NCBI GenBank assembly: GCA_032251515.1
Contig: JAVVDU010000007.1
Span: 1 to 64,000, forward strand
From: Carthagonibacter sp032251515
GTDB lineage: Bacteria; Gemmatimonadota; Gemmatimonadetes; Palauibacterales; Palauibacteraceae
DNA length: 64,000 bases
Reading direction: 5' to 3'
Below the pieces are notes generated by a model. That model ran no database searches and was not told where the DNA came from. It worked only from the letters and a program-made list of their open reading frames with translations. How positions within the stretch are numbered: position 1 is the stretch's first letter; the number at the start of each line of letters is the position of its first letter. Both the position numbers and the translations under genes were made by a program. Positions 16,996-24,928 of this stretch are shown in pieces.

Positions 16996-17988
16996 TCAGG
17001 CGCCGCTCGGGGCCCCCGCGGTGCCGAGACGGCGGATCAGGGGCGGAGCGGCGAGAAAGGCCGTGACGGCGAACAGGACTCCGGCCGCGGCGTCCACGCC
17101 GTAGTGGAAGCGCCCGTAGACCGTGCCCAGCGTGAGCGCCACCGCGAACGGCGACAGAAGCCAGAAGGCGCGCCGGTTCACGGCGCCCGCGGCGAGCCAG
17201 GCCGACAGCGTCGCCGCGACGTGCGAGCTGGGAAAGGCGGTGCCCTTGGAGGAGCCGGACTCGAGGATCGTGTGCACGAGCGCGAACACGGCTCCCTGCG
17301 AGGGCGGGCCGGTAATCTTCGGGAAGTCGTAGCGCGGTCCCGCCACGGGGAACACGGCGAAGCACAGGTAGCACAGGAAGAAGCCGAGGGCCGTGGTGAA
17401 CGCGGCGCGCTCGAGTCCGTCGCGGCCGCCGGCCGTCCACGCCGACCACAGCGCGGCCGGCACCACGAGGTAGTATGACACGTACCCTGCGTGGAGCGTC
17501 TCGGACAGCCACAGCGACGGAAACCAGTCGCTCGCCGCCACGCTGAGCTGCACGCCGAACAGCGCGCGTTCCCAGCCCTGGACGAACGCATCGTGATATC
17601 CTGGAAACAGGAGCTGGTTGAGGGTGGCGAGCTCCATGTACAGGAGCGGCGTCACCGCCACCGGCCACGCGATGCGCAGGAAGGCGGGAAAGGCCCGCCG
17701 CGGCGCGGGCAGGCGGGAGAGCGCCAGGATCCCGGCGATGGCGACCGCGTGCAGGCCGGCGAGCAGGACGCCCGCCGGCGCGGCGGACACCAGGGCGAGC
17801 AGCCCGGTGGCGGCGAGGTAGGCCGCGGCCAGGATGTCGCCCGCGAGGAGCCCGCCCCCCGGACGCGCGGCGGCCACCGGGGCGGCCACCGGGTCGAGGG
17901 CTCCGGCCAGGCCGTGCCCCGGCGCCACCTGCCTCGCCGTCCCGCCGCCTGCCGTCGCGGCCGTCCGCCGCTTCAACCCTTCAGCCAT
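16996..17988 (-). CDS. PAP2 family (Aur1/IPC-synthase type) membrane phosphotransferase
   Basis: 330 aa with at least six hydrophobic segments. Catalytic motifs: FPVAGPRYDFP, AFPSSHVA and GRFHYGVDAAAG, giving the His and Asp pair of the phosphatase/transferase site. The type resembles the PAP2_3 group, which includes inositol-phosphorylceramide synthases. As last gene after spt, an acyltransferase and a reductase, it may add or remove the phospho head group of a ceramide. Start overlaps the reductase gene by 16 nt. A generic lipid phosphatase is the alternative. Confidence 0.82.
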   Translation of the reverse strand: MAEGLKRRTAATAGGGTARQVAPGHGLAGALDPVAAPVAAARPGGGLLAGDILAAAYLAATGLLALVSAAPAGVLLAGLHAVAIAGILALSRLPAPRRAFPAFLRIAWPVAVTPLLYMELATLNQLLFPGYHDAFVQGWERALFGVQLSVAASDWFPSLWLSETLHAGYVSYYLVVPAALWSAWTAGGRDGLERAAFTTALGFFLCYLCFAVFPVAGPRYDFPKITGPPSQGAVFALVHTILESGSSKGTAFPSSHVAATLSAWLAAGAVNRRAFWLLSPFAVALTLGTVYGRFHYGVDAAAGVLFAVTAFLAAPPLIRRLGTAGAPSGA

Positions 17989-18986
17989 CCCGCCTCCCGG
18001 TACCACTCCGCCGTCTCCACGATGCCGTCCCGCAGACCGACGTGCGGCGTCCAGCCCAGGTGGCGCTCCGCCGGCTCGAGGTCGCAGGTCCAGGCGAGCC
18101 GCGTCAGGTCGTTCGCCTGGCGGCGGTCGAAGGTGGGAGTCCTTCCCGTCGCCACCGCCGCGGCCTCCGCCACCGCCCCCGCGGCGCGGAACACGCCCCC
18201 GGGCAGCCGCAGGAGCCGGACCCGGCCCCCCACCGCGGCGGCGAGGGCCGAGGCCACGTCCCGCCAGCCGACGATCGCGGGGCCGGCCACCGCCAGCGGC
18301 CCCGGGTCCTCGCCCGGAGCGTCGATCGCCCGCAGGATCGCCGCGGCGACGTCGGAGACGTGGACCGGCTGCAGCCGCCCCGCGCCCGGCGGGGCCACGA
18401 GGATACCCAGCCGCGCGAGGCGGAACAGCGGCAGCAGGTCCTTCTCCCGCGGGCCGTAGATCCCGCCCGGCCGCAGGACGCGCGTCGTCAGCTCCGATCC
18501 CGCCACCGCGTCCGCGAGGCGACGCTCCGCCTCGCGCTTGCTCGCCCCGTACGGACTCACCGGGCCGCGCGCCCCGTCGGGGCCACGCGCCGCGAGGCTG
18601 CTCACGAACACGAAGCGCTCCACGCCCCCGGCGGCTGCCCGTGCGGCGATCCGCTCCGTCCCCTCGGCGTTCACGGCGAAGTAGTCCGCCTCCCGGCGGG
18701 CCCGCGTCACGCCCGCCGCGTGTACCACCAGCCGGGCGCCCTGCAGGGCCTCGCCCAGGGAGTCGGCCGAGCGCAGGTCGGTCTCCACGACCTCGACGGG
18801 CAGGCCACTCAGGCGGCTCGTGTCGCTCGTCGCCCGGACGGTGCAGCGCACCCGCAGGCCGGCCCGGCACAGGGCCTCGGCGACGTGGCTGCCGAGGAAT
18901 CCCGTGCCGCCGGTCAGGAGCACGGTGCGGCCGTCGGCCTTTTCACTGGACACGGGTCGCGGTGGGCGGATGGGAGCCGGTTTCAC
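17973..18986 (-). CDS. NAD(P)-dependent epimerase/dehydratase, probable ceramide-pathway reductase
   Basis: 337 aa from a GTG overlapping the upstream stop (GTGA). Extended short-chain dehydrogenase: TGGTGFLGS nucleotide motif near residue 25-33, Ser of FVSSLAA, and catalytic YGASK. In Caulobacter a protein of this family (CerR) acts in ceramide synthesis with serine palmitoyltransferase and the bacterial ceramide synthase. The order spt, acyltransferase, this gene, PAP2 is the basis for the same assignment here. On sequence alone it could reduce or epimerise another substrate. Confidence 0.8.
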   Translation of the reverse strand: MKPAPIRPPRPVSSEKADGRTVLLTGGTGFLGSHVAEALCRAGLRVRCTVRATSDTSRLSGLPVEVVETDLRSADSLGEALQGARLVVHAAGVTRARREADYFAVNAEGTERIAARAAAGGVERFVFVSSLAARGPDGARGPVSPYGASKREAERRLADAVAGSELTTRVLRPGGIYGPREKDLLPLFRLARLGILVAPPGAGRLQPVHVSDVAAAILRAIDAPGEDPGPLAVAGPAIVGWRDVASALAAAVGGRVRLLRLPGGVFRAAGAVAEAAAVATGRTPTFDRRQANDLTRLAWTCDLEPAERHLGWTPHVGLRDGIVETAEWYREAGWLKG

Positions 18987-20128
18987 AGCGGACGGTCGTA
19001 GACGCGGTAGCGTTTGTAGGCCCGCGCCCCGATGCGCTCGAGCGGCTTCAGCATGGACAGGTTGTCCTCCAGGACCCACGAGAACTCGCCGGACTCCACG
19101 CCGCGCGCCGTTCCGTGCCGGAAGATCGCCATGATGAGCAGGCTGTCGATCCCCTGGCCCCGCTCCTCCGGCAGCACCCCCAGCGTCAGCACGCGCGCGA
19201 AGTCGATGCCGCGGAGGTGCCAGAGGATCTTCAGGAGCCCGAACGGGAACAGCCGCCCCCGGGCGTGCCGCAGGGCCCGGTTGTAGTCGAGCAGCCAGAG
19301 CGTGAAGCCCACGGGCGCGCCGCCCCGTTCGGCGAACAGCACCTGCTCGGGCACGCGGGCCAGCAGCCGCTTCAGCTCCTTCGCCATGTGGGCGATCTCG
19401 GCGTCCGTCATCGGGACGAAGCCCCAGTTCCTCTCCCAGCTGCGGTTGTACAGCTCCCGGACCCGCTCGAGCTCGGCCTCGAAGTCCCTCATCCGCAGGG
19501 GCCGGATCGTCACGCCGAGGCGTTCGGAGAGACGGCGCTCCATCTGGACGAGCCGGTCGGGGGGCACGTTCGAGTCCAGCGTGAAGGCCAGGAGGTCCTT
19601 CGCCTTCGTGAACCCCGCCCCCTCGACCAGGTCGACGTACCAGGGCGGGTTCCACGGCATCATCACCGCCGGGGGCCGCCCGAACCCTTCCACCAGCAGG
19701 CCCACTTCCTCGTTGGTCGAGAACGACGCCGGGCCGCGCATCGTGTCGAGCCCCCGCTCGCGCAGCCAGGCCCCCGCGGCGTCGAACAGGGCGGCGGCCA
19801 CCGCGGGATCGTCCTCGCAGGCGAAGAAGCCGAAGAAGCCGGTCCGGTCGTCGTGGAACGCCGTGTGGTTACGGTTGTGGATCGCCGCGATGCGGCCGGC
19901 GGGCCGTCCGTCCGCGTATGCCACGAACGGCCGGACCTCGGAGTGCTCGTGGAACGGGTGCGCGCGCGGATCGAACATCTTCCGCACGTCGTGCAGCAGG
20001 GGCGCCACGAAGTCCGGGTCGTCGCCGTGCAGGCGTCCGGGCAGGTGGAGGAAGTCCCGGAAGGCGGAGCGGCCCTCGGCCGGCTCGACGCGGACGCCGG
20101 CGCCGGGCCTCGCAGGCCCGCCGCTCAC
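18983..20128 (-). CDS. GNAT-type acyltransferase, candidate bacterial ceramide synthase
   Basis: 381 aa from a GTG overlapping the spt stop. Motifs GFFGFFAC and RLRERGLDTMRG-like segments plus a C-terminal LGVLPEERGQGIDSLL (the GNAT acetyl-CoA loop R/Q-x-x-G) mark a double-GNAT-type protein. Proteins of this general type are the bacterial ceramide synthase (bCerS) that N-acylates 3-ketosphinganine. Assignment depends on position between a serine palmitoyltransferase and an NAD-dependent reductase. Family membership is from memory and should be treated as probable. Confidence 0.72.
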   Translation of the reverse strand: MSGGPARPGAGVRVEPAEGRSAFRDFLHLPGRLHGDDPDFVAPLLHDVRKMFDPRAHPFHEHSEVRPFVAYADGRPAGRIAAIHNRNHTAFHDDRTGFFGFFACEDDPAVAAALFDAAGAWLRERGLDTMRGPASFSTNEEVGLLVEGFGRPPAVMMPWNPPWYVDLVEGAGFTKAKDLLAFTLDSNVPPDRLVQMERRLSERLGVTIRPLRMRDFEAELERVRELYNRSWERNWGFVPMTDAEIAHMAKELKRLLARVPEQVLFAERGGAPVGFTLWLLDYNRALRHARGRLFPFGLLKILWHLRGIDFARVLTLGVLPEERGQGIDSLLIMAIFRHGTARGVESGEFSWVLEDNLSMLKPLERIGARAYKRYRVYDRPL

Positions 20129-21306
20129 ACGACGCCGAACTGCTTGCCGACCCGCTCGAGGGTCTCGAGCACGAAGTCGAGCTGCTCGTCCGTGTGCGTG
20201 GCCATGAAGCTGGTGCGCAGCCGGCAGCGTCCCTCGGGGACGGCGGGCGGGACGACCGGGTTCGTGAACAGTCCCGCGTCGAACACCGCCCGCCACATCT
20301 GGAACGTCTTGTCCATCGGCCCGATCAGGATCGGGATGATCGGCGTCTCCGTGCACCCGATCTCGAAGCCGATGCCGCGAAGCTCGCGCTGCATGCGGCG
20401 GGTGTTCGCCCACAGGCGCTCGCGGCGCTCCGGCTCGGTCCGGATGATCTCGAGAGCCGCGAGGACCGTGGCCACCGCGGCCGGCGGCATGCTGGCGCTG
20501 AAGATCAGGGCTCGCGCGTGGAAGCGGAGGTACTCGATCACGACGGCGTCTCCGGCCACGAAGCCGCCGATCGAAGCGAGCGACTTCGAAAACGTGCCCG
20601 TGATGAGGTCCACCTCGTCGGTGAGCCCGAAGTGCGCCGCCGTCCCCTCGCCGCTCGGGCCGAGGACGCCCAGGGAGTGCGCGTCGTCCACCAGCAGGGC
20701 CGCGTCGTAGCGCTGCACGATCGGCACGAGGGCGGGAAGGTTCGCGATGTCGCCCTCCATGCTGTACACGCCGTCGATCGCCACCAGCTTGCCCCGCTCG
20801 GCGTCCGTCGCCGCGAGCAGCTTCTCGAGATGGCCGTAGTCCTCGTGCCGGAAGCGCTCGATCGTCCCGAACCCGAGTCGGGCCCCGTCCTGGATGCAGG
20901 CGTGGTCGAGCTTGTCGAGGTAGACGGTGTCACCGCGCGCGATCAGCGCGCCGATCGTGCCGAGGTTCGTCTGGTACCCGGTGCTGAAGACGAGCGCGGC
21001 CTCCTTGCCGGTGAACGCCGCCAGCTCCTCCTCGAGACGGTCGTGCAGGTCGATGTTCCCGTTCAGGAAGCGGCTGCCCGTGTTCCCGCTGCCGTACGTC
21101 TCCAGGGCCTTACGCGAGGCCTCGAGGATCCGCGGGTCGTGCGTCAGCCCCATGTAGTTGTTGGAGCCGATCATCACCTTCGTGTGGCCGTCGATCACGA
21201 CCTCGGTGTCGCGCGACTCGGTGATCTTCTGGAAGTACGGATTCAGACCCGCCTTCCGCAGGTCCCGGACCGTTGTGAAGGCGGCGCACTTGTCGAACAG
21301 GTGCAT
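20125..21306 (-). CDS. spt: Serine palmitoyltransferase-like alpha-oxoamine synthase
   Basis: 393 aa. PLP fold type I: His135 (LDHACIQDG), Asp207 and His210 (VDDAHS), and PLP lysine 241 in GTFSKSLASIGGF. The TFSKS...GGF form is typical of serine palmitoyltransferase; KBL (2-amino-3-ketobutyrate CoA ligase) has a different lysine loop. It condenses serine with an acyl thioester to 3-ketosphinganine. It leads an overlapped four-gene minus operon whose other members fit ceramide formation. KBL or BioF activity remains the alternative. Confidence 0.8.
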   Translation of the reverse strand: MHLFDKCAAFTTVRDLRKAGLNPYFQKITESRDTEVVIDGHTKVMIGSNNYMGLTHDPRILEASRKALETYGSGNTGSRFLNGNIDLHDRLEEELAAFTGKEAALVFSTGYQTNLGTIGALIARGDTVYLDKLDHACIQDGARLGFGTIERFRHEDYGHLEKLLAATDAERGKLVAIDGVYSMEGDIANLPALVPIVQRYDAALLVDDAHSLGVLGPSGEGTAAHFGLTDEVDLITGTFSKSLASIGGFVAGDAVVIEYLRFHARALIFSASMPPAAVATVLAALEIIRTEPERRERLWANTRRMQRELRGIGFEIGCTETPIIPILIGPMDKTFQMWRAVFDAGLFTNPVVPPAVPEGRCRLRTSFMATHTDEQLDFVLETLERVGKQFGVV

Positions 21307-21529
21307 GCGGTTCGACCTCTCGAGGGGATACTGGGGGCGGATCGACGCCTCGCGGCGGCGCCCCATGCCGACCCGCCAAGCTACCCCGGGTTTCCGGAGG
21401 CGGCAAGGAAAAGGGGCCGCGGGCGGAGCGTGTCGGGGCGCGTCGGAACGTGTTGACGAAGTGATGACGGTCCCGGCGTATCTCCTGGGGCGGTGATCGC
21501 CGGAGAGTCGCGGGAGAAAGGAGCCGGAT

Positions 21530-22120
21530 ATGGAGGCTGCCGGGACGGAGGCGCGGCCGGGGCGATCCGCGAAGTCCGCCGAGGAGGCGTGGGTCGCGGA
21601 AACCCTGGCGCTCACGCTTCGTTCGCTGTCGCTGCTGTGCGCGGCGGCGGCGGAGAGCCCCACCCGCGCGGCGCTGCGGGCCGTCCGCGACCTGGCCGAC
21701 CACGCCGAGCTGTGGTCGGAGATCGGGGACGGGAAGCCGGAGCGGGCATGCGCGATGCGCGTCCGGCCGCAACGGGCGGTCCTCGAGACCTCCGCCCTCC
21801 TGACGCGACTCCTCGCCGGCCTCGGCGGTCGCCTGCGCCACCCCGGCGTGCCGCTCGGGCCCGAGGCGCGGCGGATGGCGCTCGCCTGCGCGGCCGACTT
21901 CGATCGCCGCGCCAGGCCGGCGGAGGGGCTGCTGCGGAACGCCGAGCGGGCGGGCGGCGCGCGCGACGTGCAGCGGATGCGCGAGAGGCTCCCGTCCCTG
22001 CGCGAGTTCGCGTCGCCGCTGCGGCCGGATCGCCGGGTCCCGGAGCGGGACGCGACCGGCGACGCGCCGCGGGATGCACCTTGCCGCGGGAAGGGCCGGC
22101 GGGCATCCTCCGCGGCGTGA
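21530..22120 (+). CDS. Hypothetical protein upstream of an M23 lipoprotein
   Basis: 196 aa, strongly helical, Ala/Arg/Leu-rich, without signal peptide or recognisable motif. The start at 21530 has an excellent AAAGGAG site 7 bp upstream. The stop overlaps the GTG of the M23 gene (GTGA). Codon bias is normal for the window. I do not recognise a family. Confidence 0.65.
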   Translation: MEAAGTEARPGRSAKSAEEAWVAETLALTLRSLSLLCAAAAESPTRAALRAVRDLADHAELWSEIGDGKPERACAMRVRPQRAVLETSALLTRLLAGLGGRLRHPGVPLGPEARRMALACAADFDRRARPAEGLLRNAERAGGARDVQRMRERLPSLREFASPLRPDRRVPERDATGDAPRDAPCRGKGRRASSAA

Positions 22121-23190
22121 TTGCAGCCACCAGATCGATCCTGCTCGGTGCGGCCGTGCTCGTGGCGGCCGCGGGCTGTGCGACCGGCGGCGCTCCCGCT
22201 TCGCCGGCCGCCGGGCCCGGCCCCGCGGGCGCCGCGCGGCCCGCGGACGCGGCGGTCCCGGCGGATTCGGCCCGCGCGGCGGAGACCGCGGATGCGGCGG
22301 AGTCACCGCCCACGCTGCGCGATCTCGCGGCGCGGGCCCGCGCGCGGGTGGCCCGTCCCCCGGGACGTCCCATCCTGCCCTTCGGCGTGGCCTGGAGCCC
22401 GGAGCCCCGGGAGGGAGCGGCGTTCGCGGTCCGCATTCTCCAGCGCCCCTCGGGCCGCGAGCCGGCGTCGGTGGAGGGGGAGTTCGCCGGCCTGCCAGTC
22501 CGGTTCGCGCCCTGGGACGGCCAGTGGCTGGGGCTCGCCGCCGCCCCGATCGGGCGGGCGGGCGAGGAGGATCTCGTCCTGCGCTTCGCGTTCGCCGACG
22601 GGTCGGAGCGCGAGCAGCGGGTTCCCGTTCGCGTGGCGGACCGGACCTTCGCGTCCACCCGCCTCCGCGTGGCGCCGAAGTACGCCTCGCCGCCGGCCGC
22701 GGAGCTCGAGCGGATCGCGGCGGAGCGCGAGCTCGTGCGCGCCGTGCTCGATACCGCCGGGCCGGACTGGCTGTTCGACGAGCCGTTCCGGGCCCCGCGG
22801 CCGCTCGACGTGACGAGCCCGTTCGGGGTGGAGCGGCTGTTCAACGGCGAACTGCAGAGCCGTCACACCGGCCTGGACCTGCGCGGCGCGACGGGGACTC
22901 CCGTGCGGGCGGCGGCCCGGGGCAGGGTCGTGATCGCCCGGGACCTCTATTTCTCGGGCAACGGCGTGTACGTGGATCACGGACGCGGCGTCTACACCGG
23001 CTACTTCCACCTGTCGCGGATCCTCGTGAAGGAAGGGGACATCGTCGTCCCCGGCCAGGTCGTCGGCGAGGTAGGCGCCACCGGCCGGGTCACCGGCCCC
23101 CACCTGCACTGGTCCCTGTGGGTCTCGGGACAGGCTCTCGACCCGTCCAGCCTCCTCCAGCTCGAGCTTCCCGGGGACGGCACGGGCTGA
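22117..23190 (+). CDS. M23 (LytM) peptidase lipoprotein
   Basis: 357 aa from a GTG overlapping the previous stop. Lipoprotein signal LVAAAGC with Cys near residue 19, then a low-complexity Ala/Pro linker. The LytM domain at about 220-350 has both zinc motifs, RHTGLDL (HxxxD) and PHLHWSL (HxH), so it is probably an active peptidoglycan endopeptidase rather than a degenerate activator. A beta-rich region at about 75-190 precedes it. Site of action: periplasm, anchored to a membrane. Confidence 0.9.
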   Translation: MIAATRSILLGAAVLVAAAGCATGGAPASPAAGPGPAGAARPADAAVPADSARAAETADAAESPPTLRDLAARARARVARPPGRPILPFGVAWSPEPREGAAFAVRILQRPSGREPASVEGEFAGLPVRFAPWDGQWLGLAAAPIGRAGEEDLVLRFAFADGSEREQRVPVRVADRTFASTRLRVAPKYASPPAAELERIAAERELVRAVLDTAGPDWLFDEPFRAPRPLDVTSPFGVERLFNGELQSRHTGLDLRGATGTPVRAAARGRVVIARDLYFSGNGVYVDHGRGVYTGYFHLSRILVKEGDIVVPGQVVGEVGATGRVTGPHLHWSLWVSGQALDPSSLLQLELPGDGTG

Positions 23191-23266
23191 CTCCGCCCCT
23201 CGCTCGCTTGCCGGGCCCCGTGGCGCGGGACAGTATGCAGTCCGATCCGTTCCCGTATTCCGTGGC

Positions 23267-24922
23267 ATGGTGGCAATGACGAAGATCGCGCTCGTACTCG
23301 GTGGTGGCGTTTCCCTGGGCTCGTACATCGCGGGCACCGTGACGGAGATCCTCCGCGCACTCGCCTCCGGCGGCCCGGCCGGCCCCGTCCGCCTGCAGGT
23401 GATCACCGGCACGTCGGCGGGCGCCCTGAACGCCGCCCTCGCCGCGCGCGCCCTGACCGTGAACCCGGGCGTGGCGCCGTGGCTGGAGAAGGCGTGGGTC
23501 GACGGCGCCGACGCGGCCTGGCTGCTGAACCCCGGGCGGCGTGCGCGCGCCGGAGTCCTCGACCCCACGGTGCTCGAGGACCTCACCCGCGCACTGATCG
23601 CCGGGGGCCCGGCCTCCGACGACGCGCCCTCTTCGGCCGTCGGCGACCCACTGCGCGTCGGGGTCACGCTGGCCAGCCTGCACGGTGTCCGCTACGACTT
23701 CCGCTACGGGTTCCTGAACGACCCGGAGCGCGCCTTCGGCACGCGACGGTACGCCGACGCCATGGACTTCGAGATCCGTCCGGGCGCCGCGGCGGACCCG
23801 GCGTGGGAGCGGCTGCGCGAGGCCGCGCTCGCCTCCGCCGCGTTCCCCTTCGCCTTCCCTCCGCGCCGGATCCTGCGGCGGCAGGACGAGTACCCGGGCG
23901 GCCGTCTGCCCGGCGGCGCCGGGCGGGAGACGGAGATGTGGTACGTGGACGGCGGGCTGTTCGACGCCACCCCGCTCGGTCTCGCGAAGGACCTCGTCGA
24001 GCGGGACGCCGCGCACCGCGGCGCGGACTGGCGCTACGTCCTCGTCGAGCCGACCCTGCGCGCGAGCGGCGACGGCCGGAGCACGCGGGCGGGGGCGCCG
24101 GAGTCGGTGGCCGCGCTCGCGGCCGACCTCACGCGGGCCGTGCTCGGCCAGAGCGCCGCGCAGGATTGGATCCGCGCGAACCGGATGAACGCGCGTCTCG
24201 AGATCCTGCACGCCCTCCTCGAACGGCTGCCCGAGATGGACGACCGGCTGACCGACCCCGACGACGTCGTGCTCGGCCGCTACGTGGGCGACCTCGCCGA
24301 GCGAGTGGCCGAGATGCACGTGGCCGCGGCGCCGACCGGCGGCGGGGAGCGCGGCGCCGATCCCGTGGTCGACGTCCTCGACCGCGACATCGAGCGGATC
24401 GAGGCCGACCCGCGCTACGCGGACGTTCTCGCCTCGGCAGGCTCCCGGCCCGGACGGTCCCGGCTCGCCAAGCTGATCTACGTCCTCGAGTCGGCGAGCG
24501 GCTTGCGGGACAAGGACGTACTGCCGCTCTATCTCGTGGCGCCGTCCTCGGACGACGAACTGGCGGGCGACTACCTGGGCGGGTTCGGCGGCTTCCTGCA
24601 CCGCGAGTGGCGCGCCCACGACTTCCGCGCCGGACGTAGCGACGCGCGCCGGCTCCTCTCCGGCGGGCTGGCGGAGGTGTTCCCCTCCTACCGGCCCGGA
24701 CCCGACCCCGAGTACGAGGTCGAGCCCGTCGAGCCGACGTGGGCGTCCGTGCCCGGCGACGCGAAGCGGCGGCTGGAGGGAGCGCTGGCGGCGGAGGCGG
24801 AGCGGCTGGTAGCCGAGGTGCGGCCCGGCCCGGTAGGTGCGGCGTTCGCCTGGGCGTGGAAGCCCGTGGTGCGGCGCTGGCTCGCCCAGCGGGCCCTGCA
24901 GGCGATCGCCTCGGCGTCCTGA
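23267..24922 (+). CDS. Patatin-like phospholipase
   Basis: 551 aa. Oxyanion loop LVLGGGVSLGSY near the N-terminus, nucleophile elbow GTSAG (Ser of GxSxG), and catalytic Asp in VDGGLFDATPLG give a complete Ser-Asp dyad. The C-terminal 250 residues are helical and of unknown role. No signal peptide is seen. ATG 23267 or 23276 could be the start; neither has a clear ribosome site. It converges on the aconitase-family gene with 6 bp between stops. Expected activity is acyl ester hydrolysis of phospholipids or related lipids. Confidence 0.9.
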   Translation: MVAMTKIALVLGGGVSLGSYIAGTVTEILRALASGGPAGPVRLQVITGTSAGALNAALAARALTVNPGVAPWLEKAWVDGADAAWLLNPGRRARAGVLDPTVLEDLTRALIAGGPASDDAPSSAVGDPLRVGVTLASLHGVRYDFRYGFLNDPERAFGTRRYADAMDFEIRPGAAADPAWERLREAALASAAFPFAFPPRRILRRQDEYPGGRLPGGAGRETEMWYVDGGLFDATPLGLAKDLVERDAAHRGADWRYVLVEPTLRASGDGRSTRAGAPESVAALAADLTRAVLGQSAAQDWIRANRMNARLEILHALLERLPEMDDRLTDPDDVVLGRYVGDLAERVAEMHVAAAPTGGGERGADPVVDVLDRDIERIEADPRYADVLASAGSRPGRSRLAKLIYVLESASGLRDKDVLPLYLVAPSSDDELAGDYLGGFGGFLHREWRAHDFRAGRSDARRLLSGGLAEVFPSYRPGPDPEYEVEPVEPTWASVPGDAKRRLEGALAAEAERLVAEVRPGPVGAAFAWAWKPVVRRWLAQRALQAIASAS

Positions 24923-24928
24923 GGTAGC

